DNA of 64,000 bases from Kumtagia sp964244725 (GTDB lineage: Bacteria > Pseudomonadota > Alphaproteobacteria > Rhizobiales > Rhizobiaceae): assembly GCA_964244725.1 (NCBI GenBank), contig CAXTJQ010000002.1, forward strand, positions 248,001 to 312,000, written 5' to 3'. Shown here piece after piece: positions 1 through 7,851 of this stretch. The position numbers and the translations under genes are program-made. Each line of letters starts with the position of its first letter. The stretch's first letter is position 1. The notes beneath the pieces are model-generated. The model had not been told where the DNA came from. It did no database searches and saw only the letters and a program-made list of their open reading frames with translations.

Positions 1-928
1 AGGCGACGGAAGCCGGATCCTTCAGGCTCGCGACGAAGATCGGGACGGGGACGATGTCTTTTGCCGTCAGTGCGGCGCAGAGCGCATCGATGGGCGCAAT
101 ATCAGCGGCGAGAAGCATGGAGCGGTAGAAGAGGATGAGGATGGTGGGCGGATAGTCAACCTTGTACTGATCAATCGTGCTTGCATCGCGCTCCTTCGCG
201 CCCCTCTCTGTCCTGCCGGACATCTCCCCCACACGGGGGGAGATTGAGCGCGTCGCCGAAGCTGCCAATCTCCCTACCCGTGGGGGAGATGTCCGGCAGG
301 ACAGAGGGGGGCGCGACGGGGCAAACATGCTGGCGGTTGAATCGTCGCAAGACGGACTCGGATTTTCAACGATCCCCGCCGCCGGCTCATAAAATCCCGC
401 CTTCGGCACCGACACCGGCATCGCCAACGCCGTTTCGCCGCCGGCCAACCCCGCCAATGCCCTCATCAACCCCTGCATGTTCGTTGAACCGCCCTCGCGG
501 AAAAACTCCAGCAGCGCCGCGAGTTCGCCTTCCGGCAATGTCGAGCATTCGATCAGCCGTTCGTCACGGTCGCGGCATTCGCCGGGGAGAAGCGCCAACT
601 TGATGCCTTTCTCTCGAGCCACCGCCGCAAGCCGGTCGCAGCCGTAGCGCCACCATTCGTAACCGCCGAGGATACGCACGAGAATGATCTTCGCGTGGGC
701 CGCGACGCCGTCCAGCCAGAGGTCGACCGACATCGGATGGCGCAGGTCGCGCAGCGCCGCCAGCCGCAAGGTCGGCAGGTCTGCGGCGTCGCGCTTCCAG
801 GCGGCGGCCAATCCGGCGAGATCGCTTTCGCTGAACGACAGCGCGACGATGTCGGCCGGCGATTGGCGCAGATCGACCGGCTCGACGAGATCGTCGAGCG
901 TCGCGGACGTGGTGCTCAGGATGTGCAT
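1..928 (-). CDS. cobN: Cobaltochelatase subunit CobN, N-terminal part (cut by window edge)
   Basis: Large subunit of the aerobic cobaltochelatase, which inserts cobalt into hydrogenobyrinate a,c-diamide with CobS and CobT in the cytoplasm. The ATG at 928 lies 10 bp past the cobW stop, and the frame stays open to base 1 (about 309 codons of a protein usually near 1,250). Family landmarks are visible: the start MHILSTTSATLDD, then QSPADIV, HPMSVD, a LVRILGGYEWWRYG stretch, and ILFYRSM followed by PVPIFVASLKDP near the edge. Between the AGFYEPAAG and PPTILILFYR segments the protein holds a linker of about 70 residues, of which about 37 come from a palindromic repeat read in frame (201-310). P. 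denitrificans CobN, as I recall it, has a linker of about 25 residues there. Likely under the riboswitch upstream of the DUF1636 gene. Confidence 0.9.
   Translation of the reverse strand, partial: MHILSTTSATLDDLVEPVDLRQSPADIVALSFSESDLAGLAAAWKRDAADLPTLRLAALRDLRHPMSVDLWLDGVAAHAKIILVRILGGYEWWRYGCDRLAAVAREKGIKLALLPGECRDRDERLIECSTLPEGELAALLEFFREGGSTNMQGLMRALAGLAGGETALAMPVSVPKAGFYEPAAGIVENPSPSCDDSTASMFAPSRPPLSCRTSPPRVGRLAASATRSISPRVGEMSGRTERGAKERDASTIDQYKVDYPPTILILFYRSMLLAADIAPIDALCAALTAKDIVPVPIFVASLKDPASVA
201..310. repeat. RIME-like palindromic repeat inserted in frame in cobN
   Basis: The outer arms begin CCCCTCTCTGTCCTGCCGGA and return as its near-perfect reverse complement at 284-309; an inner pair (ACATCTCCCCCAC and GTGGGGGAGATGT) extends the stem. 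The middle contains AGCTGCCAATCTCCC and its partner GGGAGATTGAGCGC. The size of about 110 bp and the CTGCCGGACATCTCCCCCAC arm look like the intergenic mosaic/palindromic elements of rhizobia (recalled, not searched). It interrupts no reading frame: on the minus strand cobN reads straight through it. Confidence 0.8.
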
Positions 929-938
929 CGACGGCGCG

Positions 939-1976
939 TCACCCCACCAGAATCGTTTCGATCGCGGCGCGGTCGAGGCCCTTCAGGCCGATCACCACGA
1001 GACGCGAGCGGCGGTCGTCGGCCGGCGTCCAGGCGCGGTCGTAATAATGGTTCACCCGCGCGCCGACCGCCTGCACCAGGAGCCGCATCGGCTTGCCGTC
1101 GACAGCGATGAAGCCCTTCATGCGCAGCACGTTCTGCCGGTCGGCGACGTCGGCCACCCGGATCGCCAGCGCGTCGGGATCGGCGACGCCCGGCAGTTCG
1201 ACGATGAAGGAATCGAAATCGTCATGCTCGTGGTCGAGTTCGTCGTCATGGTTGGTCTTGCGGTTTTCGATGTCGTCCTCGACCGCAAGGCCCAGACCGA
1301 GCAGCACCGAGGCGTCGATCCGGCCGTGCGATGTCGGCACGATCTTGACGGAGCGCGACAGATGCCTGCCGATCATGTCGTTCGCTTTTGCGGTCCCGGC
1401 GGCGTCCATCAGATCGGCTTTCGACAGGATCACCAAGTCGGCGCAGGCGATCTGGTCTTCAAACACCTCCTCGACCGGATCGTCATGGTCGAGCGAGCCG
1501 TCGGCGGCGCGCTGGGCGGCGAGCGCCTCCATGTCGTTGGCGACCTTACCGGCGGCGAGCGCAGGGCCATCGACGACCGCGATCACCCCGTCGACCGTGA
1601 CGCGACTCTTGACCGACGGCCATTGAAAGGCCTGGACGAGGGGCTTCGGCAGCGCGAGGCCGGAGGTCTCGATAACGATGTGGTCGACTTTCGGCTCCAT
1701 GGCGAGGATCGCATCGAGCGCCGGCACGAAATCGTCGGCGACGGTGCAGCAAAGGCAGCCGTTCGACAGTTCGATGATGTTTTCCTCCGGGCAGGCGTCG
1801 ACGCCGCAACCTTTCAGGATTTCGCCGTCGATGCCGATGTCGCCGAATTCGTTGACGATCAACGCCAGACGCCGGCCGCCGGCGTTCTCGATCAAATGGC
1901 GGATCATCGTCGTCTTGCCGGCGCCGAGGAAGCCGGTGACGACGGTGCAGGGCACGCGGGAAAGCGTTGCGGTCAT
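939..1976 (-). CDS. cobW: CobW, G3E-family GTPase of the cobalamin pathway
   Basis: A 345-residue COG0523 P-loop GTPase thought to deliver cobalt to the CobNST chelatase. Walker A is GFLGAGKTT near residue 14, the metal-binding CxCC motif is GCLCC near residue 70, and ETSGLALPKP follows. A His/Asp-rich metal-binding stretch (HDDELDHEHDDFDSF) sits near residue 240, ahead of the C-terminal domain. The ATG at 1976 overlaps the stop of the DUF1636 gene (ATGA), so the two are probably translationally coupled. The frame is open further upstream to 2204, but that stretch reads as a shadow of the DUF1636 gene. cobN follows 10 bp downstream. Confidence 0.93.
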   Translation of the reverse strand: MTATLSRVPCTVVTGFLGAGKTTMIRHLIENAGGRRLALIVNEFGDIGIDGEILKGCGVDACPEENIIELSNGCLCCTVADDFVPALDAILAMEPKVDHIVIETSGLALPKPLVQAFQWPSVKSRVTVDGVIAVVDGPALAAGKVANDMEALAAQRAADGSLDHDDPVEEVFEDQIACADLVILSKADLMDAAGTAKANDMIGRHLSRSVKIVPTSHGRIDASVLLGLGLAVEDDIENRKTNHDDELDHEHDDFDSFIVELPGVADPDALAIRVADVADRQNVLRMKGFIAVDGKPMRLLVQAVGARVNHYYDRAWTPADDRRSRLVVIGLKGLDRAAIETILVG

Positions 1977-2392
1977 GGCGTGTCCTTGATCAGCGCGAGA
2001 GGCGGGATGCGCGCGACGAGGCCGCGCTTGAGCGAATCGGGCCGGCCGCGCCAGGGCATCAGTCCGTCGGCCGAGGTGGCGAAAAGCGTCGCGCCGGCGA
2101 CGAGATCGGTTGCACTGTCGGGCGTCAGATCGCCGAAGACATAAGACCAGCAGCCGTCGCGCAGAATCGCGGCGCTGAGCCGACGCTTGCAATTGCCGAG
2201 GCATTCGATCTGCCTGACGGCGATGCCGGTGTTTTGGGCGGCCTGCGCCGTTGCCTCGCCGAGCCTTTCGCCGGCCCGAGGGCGGATATCCGAGCCGGTC
2301 TCGTCGCGGCAGGACGAGCAGACGAGGATCGTCGTCCGCACGGCATCATGCGCACGGGCGTCGACCGCCGGAAAACTCAGGCTCGTATCCAA
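1973..2392 (-). CDS. DUF1636 family protein of the cobalamin operon
   Basis: Small cytoplasmic protein of about 139 residues, regularly found next to cobW/cobN; its biochemical role is unknown. Family signatures are the TTILVCSSCRDE start, the ECLGNCKR cysteine pair, the WSYVFGDL block and the WRGRPDSLKRGLVARIPPL end. The cysteines (CSSC, CLGNC) suggest a metal or Fe-S site resembling a thioredoxin-like ferredoxin, which is inference. I chose the TTG at 2392 because AAGGAG lies 9 nt upstream; the GTG at 2341, directly before the conserved domain, is the alternative. The frame stays open to 2515, but that part lies in the riboswitch. An ATG six bases upstream of the TTG opens a competing 17-codon frame. 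Confidence 0.8.
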   Translation of the reverse strand: MDTSLSFPAVDARAHDAVRTTILVCSSCRDETGSDIRPRAGERLGEATAQAAQNTGIAVRQIECLGNCKRRLSAAILRDGCWSYVFGDLTPDSATDLVAGATLFATSADGLMPWRGRPDSLKRGLVARIPPLALIKDTP

Positions 2393-2457
2393 AACGCATC
2401 GCTCCTTGCCCGGGGCACCCGCCGGACGGTCGGATTCAAATTCATGCACGTCGTTGT

Positions 2458-2481
2458 CCCAAAACCGCTGGCAGTTTTGGG
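2458..2481 (-). promoter_or_regulatory. Hairpin downstream of the cobalamin aptamer
   Basis: On the minus strand an 8-bp stem CCCAAAAC/GTTTTGGG closes an 8-nt loop. It sits between the aptamer (ending near 2490) and the ribosome binding site of the DUF1636 gene. No U-tract follows, so it is not a simple terminator; it may be part of the expression platform. Confidence 0.4.
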
Positions 2482-2489
2482 CGACATGC

Positions 2490-2675
2490 ACCGGACGGCA
2501 GGTCTCCTGGCTCACGGGTTATCGCCTTTCGCCGCCTTCCCGGACACTTTTCGTCCAGTGGCGTTCGGCTTGGGCTCGCCGCTTACAGTTGCGGGGACAG
2601 CTGCGGCGTTGACCCGAAGATCGCACCGCATTCCCTCTTAGCTTCTTCCCGTTGAAAAGAAGAAGACCGTCACGG
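2490..2675 (-). promoter_or_regulatory. Cobalamin (B12) riboswitch upstream of DUF1636-cobW-cobN
   Basis: The minus strand shows the conserved aptamer parts in order: a P1 strand GACGG, the GGGAATGCGGTG box, GTCCCCGCAACTGTAAGCGG, a variable stem with GGGAAGGCGG, the B12 box GAGCCAGGAGACCTGCC, and the closing P1 strand CCGTC. It should lower expression of the downstream genes when adenosylcobalamin is plentiful. Bases 2676-2817, between its 5' side and the antitoxin-like gene, hold its promoter by position, but I see no clear -35/-10 there. Confidence 0.95.
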
Positions 2676-2817
2676 CATTGATGTAGGCGCGGTGACGGGC
2701 GGGTGTCAACGCGGGGAATTCCAAGCTGATCAAAAGCGAGCATTGCAGGCGTTAGGCGAAATTCCGAACATCCACGCACACATCATTCACAGGGACGCGC
2801 TCGGCTCGCACGTTATT

Positions 2818-3120
2818 TCAGATGTCCTTGGCGCCCGAAATAGGCGCAAGGGCCAGCCGGAACCCGAGAACCTTCACAGCCTTCGAGATCGTGTCGAGCT
2901 TTGGATTGCCGCCGGGCCGGAAGACCTTGTAGATCGTCTCGCGGCTGAGGCCGCTTTCCCTTGCAAACCGTAACGCGCCGCGAGCGCGGGCAATGTCGCC
3001 TATCGCGGCGGCGATCAGGGTCGGATCGCCATCCTCCAGGACCGCTTCGAGATATCCTGCTTGGCTTTCCTGGGCGCCGATATGGTCCTGGACATTGAAG
3101 CGTCTCGTTTCCAGCGCCAT
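2818..3120 (-). CDS. Addiction-module antidote protein (Xre/HigA-like), apparently orphan
   Basis: A 100-residue protein with the layout of the 'probable addiction module antidote' family: an N-terminal strand-helix segment (ETRRFNVQDHI), DIARARGALRFARESGLSRE as the start of a helix-turn-helix, then YKVFRPGGNPKLDTISKAVK and LGFRLAL. It would bind its own operator and neutralise a RelE/HigB-type toxin. The toxin gene normally sits directly upstream; here only 39 bp separate it from the YcaQ-like gene and no toxin frame exists nearby. AAGGA lies 8 nt before the ATG. The six codons just upstream (MAKDI-stop) resemble this gene's own last codons (GAKDI-stop), perhaps a trace of rearrangement. Confidence 0.8.
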   Translation of the reverse strand: MALETRRFNVQDHIGAQESQAGYLEAVLEDGDPTLIAAAIGDIARARGALRFARESGLSRETIYKVFRPGGNPKLDTISKAVKVLGFRLALAPISGAKDI

Positions 3121-3159
3121 CTCAGATATCCTTCGCCATGTGATGAATACGGCAAGAGC

Positions 3160-4386
3160 CTACCCCTGCACCCGAGGCGTTACGTTAGCAATACTCGCCA
3201 GCGCCGGCCCGAGATCGCCGGCCGGCGTGATCTCCATCCGCTCAAGCCCGAGCCAGCGCTGCATCAGCTTCAACTCGTCGAGCAACGCCTCGGTCGTGTG
3301 CGCCGGCGCCCCCGGTTCCGCATAGGCGGCATGGACGCGCAGGATGCTGTTCGGGCGGTCGGCGCGCAGGTCGACGCGGGCGACGATGGCATCGCCCAGC
3401 AGGAAGGGCAGGACGTAATAGCCGAACTGGCGCTTGTCGGCCGGCGTGTAGATTTCGATGCGGTAACGGAAGTTGAACAGGCGTTCGCTGCGCGAGCGCT
3501 CCCAGACGACGGGATCGAAGGGTGCGAGAAGCGCGCGGGCGTCGATGCGGCGCGGCATCCGCGCGGCAGTGTGAAGATACGCCTGGTTCTTCCAGCCCTC
3601 GACGGCGACCGGCAGGAGTTCACCCAGCTCGACCAGTTCGTCGATGCGACCCTTCATACCGGCGGGCGAAAGGCGGAAATAGTCGCGCAAATCGCCATAG
3701 GTGGCGATGCCGAGCGCGCGGGCCGAGATGCGCAGCAATTCGCGGTGCGCGTCGGCTGCGTCGATCGGGGCGGCGTTGAAGATGGCCGCCGGGATAACGC
3801 GTTCAGAAAGATCATAGTGCCGTTCGAAGCCGCGCCGCGACTGGGTCGTGATGCGGCCGGCCCAGAACAGCCATTCGAACCCGGCCTTGGCATCGCTCCA
3901 GCCCCACCAGCCGCCTTTCGACTTGTGGCCTTCGATGGCGCCAGCGGGAATCGGCCCACGGGCCGCGACCTCCTGGAAAATCTCCTCGATGAAATCCTTC
4001 TTGTCCTCGGCCCAGCGCGCGAGGCCGCCGTAGATTTCGCTTTTGTCGTTGGCGCGGGCGCGCTGCATGCGCCACTGCATCAGCGGCCAGGTTTCGAGCG
4101 GCAGGAACGAGGCCTCGTGCGCCCAATATTCGAACAGCATGCGCTTGCGCCTGGACCCGGCCGCCTCGTCGAGCAGCGCCATCGGATAGACGCCGAGGCG
4201 CGAGAACAGCGGCATGTAATGCGCGCGCACCACCGCGCTGACCGAATCGATCTGGATCAGGCCGACCCGATCGAGCAGCTTAACAAGATGCCGGCGCGTG
4301 ACCGGGCCGTCGGGGCGCGGGTCGGCGAAGCCCTGGGCGCCGAGCGCGATGCGGCGGGCAAGGGCGAGCGATATCTTTTCTTTCAT
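3160..4386 (-). CDS. Winged-helix protein of the YcaQ (HTH_42) DNA glycosylase-like family
   Basis: A 408-residue cytoplasmic protein; YcaQ/AlkX relatives excise alkylated bases and unhook interstrand crosslinks. It shows the family layout: an N-terminal helix bundle with the conserved QID segment (GLIQIDSVSAVVRAHYMPLF, residues about 42-61), FEYWAHEASFLP near residue 86, a middle winged-helix region, the block LLAPFDPVVWERSRSERLF near residue 285 and YYVLPFLLGD near 322. Length fits the family (about 380-410). It is transcribed with the downstream antitoxin-like gene, and nothing nearby links it to another DNA-repair gene. The family is clear; the DNA substrate is inferred. Confidence 0.85.
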   Translation of the reverse strand: MKEKISLALARRIALGAQGFADPRPDGPVTRRHLVKLLDRVGLIQIDSVSAVVRAHYMPLFSRLGVYPMALLDEAAGSRRKRMLFEYWAHEASFLPLETWPLMQWRMQRARANDKSEIYGGLARWAEDKKDFIEEIFQEVAARGPIPAGAIEGHKSKGGWWGWSDAKAGFEWLFWAGRITTQSRRGFERHYDLSERVIPAAIFNAAPIDAADAHRELLRISARALGIATYGDLRDYFRLSPAGMKGRIDELVELGELLPVAVEGWKNQAYLHTAARMPRRIDARALLAPFDPVVWERSRSERLFNFRYRIEIYTPADKRQFGYYVLPFLLGDAIVARVDLRADRPNSILRVHAAYAEPGAPAHTTEALLDELKLMQRWLGLERMEITPAGDLGPALASIANVTPRVQG

Positions 4387-4642
4387 GCGGGAAAACGCCG
4401 CTCCTGTCCGACCGCCTTCGCACGAGCAGCCGGCGGCCGTCCACCCGCTTTCGGCAGGCTACTGACACGAGGGCGTTCACGCTAAGCGCGGCACGGACCG
4501 GCTTGCGCGCGATGATCGGCTGGGCTAACCGTCGCTGCATCGCAGCAAGGTTTCCGGCGCTGTCCCGGCGGGTCAGTCTGTCGCGGTCCCAGCCACCGGT
4601 TTCGTGCTACGATCCGACTGTTGCGCGAACCGAAGGCTGGGC

Positions 4643-5008
4643 ATGGACGGGTTGCTTTCCTCATATCTGCCGGTCGTCATCTTCTTCGGCGTATCGGTCA
4701 TCGTCGCGCTGGCGCTGGTCGCCGCGCCCTATCTCGTGGCCTACCGCAATCCCGACCCGGAAAAGCTCTCGGCCTACGAGTGCGGCTTCAATTCGTTCGA
4801 CGACGCGCGCATGAAATTCGACATCCGCTTCTACCTCGTCTCGATCCTGTTCATCATCTTCGACCTCGAAGTCGCCTTCCTGTTTCCCTGGGCCGTGTCT
4901 TTCAGGCAAATCGGCTTGCTCGGCTTCTGGTCGATGATGGTCTTTCTTGGCGTTCTCACCATCGGCTTTATATACGAGTGGAAAAAGGGAGCGCTGGAAT
5001 GGGATTGA
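4643..5008 (+). CDS. nuoA: NADH-quinone oxidoreductase subunit A
   Basis: First gene of the complex I operon; a 121-residue inner-membrane subunit with three transmembrane helices (about 7-30, 62-84, 90-110) and the conserved loop YECGFNSFDDAR between helices 1 and 2, which closes the quinone chamber with NuoH. The ATG at 4643 is preceded by GAAGG; an in-frame start at 4604 would add 13 residues unlike NuoA. Its last codons overlap nuoB by 10 bp. The 256 bp upstream (4387-4642) must hold the operon promoter, but I see no convincing element in it. Confidence 0.95.
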   Translation: MDGLLSSYLPVVIFFGVSVIVALALVAAPYLVAYRNPDPEKLSAYECGFNSFDDARMKFDIRFYLVSILFIIFDLEVAFLFPWAVSFRQIGLLGFWSMMVFLGVLTIGFIYEWKKGALEWD

Positions 5009-5592
5009 ACGAGGCCGGGGTTTCCGATTCGGGAACGCTCGTCGCGCCGAGCCCGAAGGGCATAATCGATCCGGGCACCGGCAAGCCGATCGGCGCGGAC
5101 GACCGCTTCTTCGGCGAGATGAACGGCGAACTGTCCGACAAGGGATTTCTGGTCACCTCGTCGGAGGCGCTGGTGACGTGGGCGCGCACGGGCTCGCTGA
5201 TGTGGATGACGTTCGGGCTCGCGTGCTGCGCGGTGGAAATGATGCACATCTCGATGCCGCGCTACGACGCCGAGCGCTTCGGCATCGCCCCGCGCGCCTC
5301 GCCGCGCCAGTCCGACGTGATGATCGTGGCCGGCACGCTGACCAACAAGATGGCGCCGGCGTTGCGCAAGGTCTACGACCAGATGCCCGAGCCGCGCTAC
5401 GTCATCTCGATGGGCTCATGCGCCAACGGCGGCGGCTACTATCACTATTCCTATTCGGTGGTGCGCGGCTGCGACCGCGTCGTGCCGGTCGACATCTACG
5501 TGCCCGGCTGCCCGCCGACCGCCGAGGCGCTGCTCTACGGGATCTTGCTGCTGCAGAAGAAGATCCGCCGCACCGGCACGATCGAGCGGTGA
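4999..5592 (+). CDS. nuoB: NADH-quinone oxidoreductase subunit B
   Basis: A 197-residue peripheral-arm subunit carrying Fe-S cluster N2, the last electron donor to ubiquinone. The four ligands are visible: the tandem Cys76-Cys77 in GLACCAVEMM, Cys141 in MGSCANGGGYYH and Cys171 in VPGCPPT. The N-terminal 35 residues (VAPSPKGIIDPGTGKP) form an extension of the alphaproteobacterial type. Its start lies inside the nuoA 3' end (10-bp overlap), and a small coiled-coil gene, not nuoC, follows 4 bp after its stop. Confidence 0.96.
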   Translation: MGLNEAGVSDSGTLVAPSPKGIIDPGTGKPIGADDRFFGEMNGELSDKGFLVTSSEALVTWARTGSLMWMTFGLACCAVEMMHISMPRYDAERFGIAPRASPRQSDVMIVAGTLTNKMAPALRKVYDQMPEPRYVISMGSCANGGGYYHYSYSVVRGCDRVVPVDIYVPGCPPTAEALLYGILLLQKKIRRTGTIER

Positions 5593-5596
5593 GACG

Positions 5597-5848
5597 ATGG
5601 CCGAGCCTGAAGGCATGATCATTCCATTGCTTCGCGAGATGCGGGTTGAGAATCAGGCGCTTCATGGGGCGACCGCAAGTCGTCTCGATGTGGTCGAGCG
5701 ACGGCTCAAGAAGCTTGAGGAAGCACAGATTTCCTATCGTCAGGCGCTCGCCGGAAATAGTCTGTTCAGCAAACTCGTGACCGGTGAGTTCGAGGAACAA
5801 ATCGAGGCGCTCGAACGCCAAGTACGCGAATTGGTTATACAGAAATGA
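5597..5848 (+). CDS. Small coiled-coil protein in the nuo operon (copy 1)
   Basis: An 83-residue soluble, charged protein of unknown function between nuoB and nuoC. It begins MAEPEGMIIPLLREMRVEN; two heptad-rich segments (about residues 20-44 and 64-82) should form coiled coils. It overlaps nuoC by ATGA, so it is translationally coupled. The gene at 11680-11931 has the same length, the same EP-x(5-6)-LREMR start and a similar C-terminal helix, so the two are probably paralogues. Similar small proteins occur in Hyphomicrobiales, sometimes near toxin-like genes, but I cannot assign a role. Confidence 0.8.
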   Translation: MAEPEGMIIPLLREMRVENQALHGATASRLDVVERRLKKLEEAQISYRQALAGNSLFSKLVTGEFEEQIEALERQVRELVIQK

Positions 5849-6447
5849 GCGAAACTCTCATTGCCCTTTCCGATCACGTTGCAGCCAAACTCAGCGGGCG
5901 CGCGACTTCCGCCACGATGGCGTTTGGCGAATTGACCCTGACCGCTGACGCCGCCGATATCGTGACTGTCGTGCAGTTCCTCAAGACCGATCCGGAGTGC
6001 CAGTTCATCTCCATCATCGACATCGCCGGCGCGGACTATCCATCGCGGGAAAAGCGCTTCGATGTCGTCTACCACATGCTCTCGCCGAAGAAGAATATGC
6101 GCATCCGCGTCAAGGTCATGGCAGACGAGGATACGATGGTGCCTTCAATCACGGGCGTCTACCCGGGGGCGGACTGGTTCGAGCGCGAGGCGTACGATCT
6201 CTACGGCATCCTGTTTTCGGGCCATCCCGACCTGCGCCGTCTGCTGACGGACTACGGCTTCGAGGGCCATCCGCTGCGCAAGGACTTTCCACTGACGGGC
6301 TTCGTCGAGGTCCGTTACGACGACGAGGTCAAGCGCGTCGTCTACGAGCCGGTCGAGCTCAAGCAGGAATTCCGAAATTTCGATTTTCTCAGTCCATGGG
6401 AAGGCACGGACTACGTGCTCCCGGGCGACGAGAAGGCGAAGCAGTAG
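5845..6447 (+). CDS. nuoC: NADH-quinone oxidoreductase subunit C
   Basis: A 200-residue soluble subunit of the connecting module that docks NuoD to NuoI/NuoG. Diagnostic blocks are FISIIDIAGADYP (about residue 52), MLSPKKNMRIRVKV, the signature WFEREAYDLYGILFSGHPDL (about 112) and GFEGHPLRKDFPLTGFVEVR (about 139). It is a separate gene, not fused to nuoD as in E. coli. It starts inside the stop of the coiled-coil gene. Confidence 0.96.
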   Translation: MSETLIALSDHVAAKLSGRATSATMAFGELTLTADAADIVTVVQFLKTDPECQFISIIDIAGADYPSREKRFDVVYHMLSPKKNMRIRVKVMADEDTMVPSITGVYPGADWFEREAYDLYGILFSGHPDLRRLLTDYGFEGHPLRKDFPLTGFVEVRYDDEVKRVVYEPVELKQEFRNFDFLSPWEGTDYVLPGDEKAKQ

Positions 6448-6455
6448 CGGCGGCC

Positions 6456-6668
6456 ATGGCAGCGGACATTGATTTCAGATTGATCGGCGCACTGGCCCTG
6501 GTCCTTTTCGCGCTCGCCCTATTCGGCTGGCGCGTAGGGTCGTCGACGCGGCGGTTCGGCTTGCTAGTCACGGAATCGCGCGTTCCGAGGCGTTACCTTC
6601 TCCTTGGTCTCGCCATCGGCATCTGTGCCGTCTACCTCGAATTGCGGCAGGAGCCATCCGATGGCTGA
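6456..6668 (+). CDS. Small two-helix membrane protein between nuoC and nuoD
   Basis: A 70-residue protein of unknown function. Two hydrophobic segments (about residues 9-25, LIGALALVLFALALFGW, and 47-61, YLLLGLAIGICAVYL) flank a basic loop (SSTRRFGLLVTESRVPRR), predicting a helical hairpin with both ends on the same side. It starts 8 bp after nuoC and overlaps the first 8 bp of nuoD (ATGGCTGA), which supports real translation in the operon. Similar hairpin peptides occur after nuoI's neighbour (16220) and after nuoK (17980). No family recognised. Confidence 0.65.
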   Translation: MAADIDFRLIGALALVLFALALFGWRVGSSTRRFGLLVTESRVPRRYLLLGLAIGICAVYLELRQEPSDG

Positions 6669-7851
6669 AACCAACGTCCGCAACTTCAACATCAATTTCG
6701 GGCCGCAGCATCCGGCGGCGCACGGCGTGCTGCGCCTCGTGCTGGAACTGGACGGCGAGGTCGTGGACCGCGTCGATCCGCATATCGGCCTCCTGCATCG
6801 CGGCACCGAGAAGCTGATCGAGCAGAAGACGTATCTGCAAGCCGTGCCGTATTTCGACCGGCTCGACTATGTCGCGCCGATGAATCAGGAGCATGCCTTC
6901 GCAATCGCTGTCGAGCGACTGCTGAACATCGAGGTGCCGATCCGAGGACAATTGATCCGGGTTCTGTACTGCGAGATCGGCCGCATTTTGTCGCATCTCT
7001 TGAACGTCACAACGCAGGCGATGGATGTCGGTGCGCTGACGCCGCCGCTTTGGGGCTTCGAGGAGCGCGAAAAGCTGATGGTATTCTATGAACGGGCGTC
7101 CGGCGCGCGGATGCACGCTTCGTATTTCCGGCCGGGCGGCGTTCACCAGGACCTGCCGCAGAAGCTCGTCGAGGACATCGGCAAGTGGATCGACCCGTTC
7201 CTCAACACGGTGAAGAACCTCGACGATCTGCTCACCGGCAACCGCATCTTCAAGCAGCGCAACGTCGACATCGGCGTGGTGTCGCTCGAAGACGCCTGGG
7301 CCTGGGGGTTCTCGGGGGTCATGGTGCGGGGCTCGGGCGCGGCTTGGGATCTGCGCAAGAGCCAACCCTACGAATGCTACCCCGAAATGGAATTCGACAT
7401 CCCCATAGGCAAGAACGGGGACTGCTACGACCGTTACCTGATCCGCATGGAAGAGATGCGCCAGTCGGCAAACATCATGCGGCAATGCGTCGATCGCCTG
7501 CTTGGCAAGGAAAGCGTCGGCCCGGTGTCGAACATGGACGGCAAGGTCGTGCCGCCGAAGCGGCCGGCGATGAAGCGGTCGATGGAGGCGCTGATCCATC
7601 ATTTCAAGCTCTACACCGAAGGCTACCACGTGCCGGCCGGCGAGGTGTATGCGGCCGTCGAGGCGCCGAAAGGCGAATTCGGCGTCTATCTCGTCTCCGA
7701 CGGCACCAACAAGCCCTATCGCTGCAAGCTGCGCGCGCCGGGTTTCGCGCATCTGCAGGCGATGGATTTCCTGTGCAAGGGCCACATGCTGGCGGATGTC
7801 TCGGCTATTCTTGGTTCGCTCGACATCGTGTTCGGGGAGGTCGACCGGTGA
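6661..7851 (+). CDS. nuoD: NADH-quinone oxidoreductase subunit D
   Basis: A 396-residue 49-kDa-type subunit that forms the ubiquinone-binding site with NuoB. Landmarks are FNINFGPQHPAAHGVLRLVL at the start, DPHIGLLHRGTEKLIE, the quinone-site loop and FDRLDYVAPM, HASYFRPGGV near residue 155, and the C-terminal APKGEFGVYLVSDGTNKPYR and LGSLDIVFGEVDR. Length matches alphaproteobacterial NuoD. The ATG at 6661 overlaps the preceding membrane-peptide gene; the stop overlaps the GTG start of the first Uma2-like gene (GTGA). Confidence 0.97.
   Translation: MAETNVRNFNINFGPQHPAAHGVLRLVLELDGEVVDRVDPHIGLLHRGTEKLIEQKTYLQAVPYFDRLDYVAPMNQEHAFAIAVERLLNIEVPIRGQLIRVLYCEIGRILSHLLNVTTQAMDVGALTPPLWGFEEREKLMVFYERASGARMHASYFRPGGVHQDLPQKLVEDIGKWIDPFLNTVKNLDDLLTGNRIFKQRNVDIGVVSLEDAWAWGFSGVMVRGSGAAWDLRKSQPYECYPEMEFDIPIGKNGDCYDRYLIRMEEMRQSANIMRQCVDRLLGKESVGPVSNMDGKVVPPKRPAMKRSMEALIHHFKLYTEGYHVPAGEVYAAVEAPKGEFGVYLVSDGTNKPYRCKLRAPGFAHLQAMDFLCKGHMLADVSAILGSLDIVFGEVDR

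Noticed and set aside
201..310. Repeat as a CRISPR or terminator
   Set aside because: A single inverted element with no spaced direct repeats; it lies inside an open coding frame and has no U-run.
181..603. Plus-strand ORFs over the palindromic repeat
   Set aside because: Low-complexity Arg/Pro/Ser sequence antisense to cobN, with no ribosome site or family match.
1977..2204. N-terminal extension of CobW
   Set aside because: The added 76 residues are Arg-rich and overlap the DUF1636 gene in another frame; the ATG overlapping the DUF1636 stop is the standard start.
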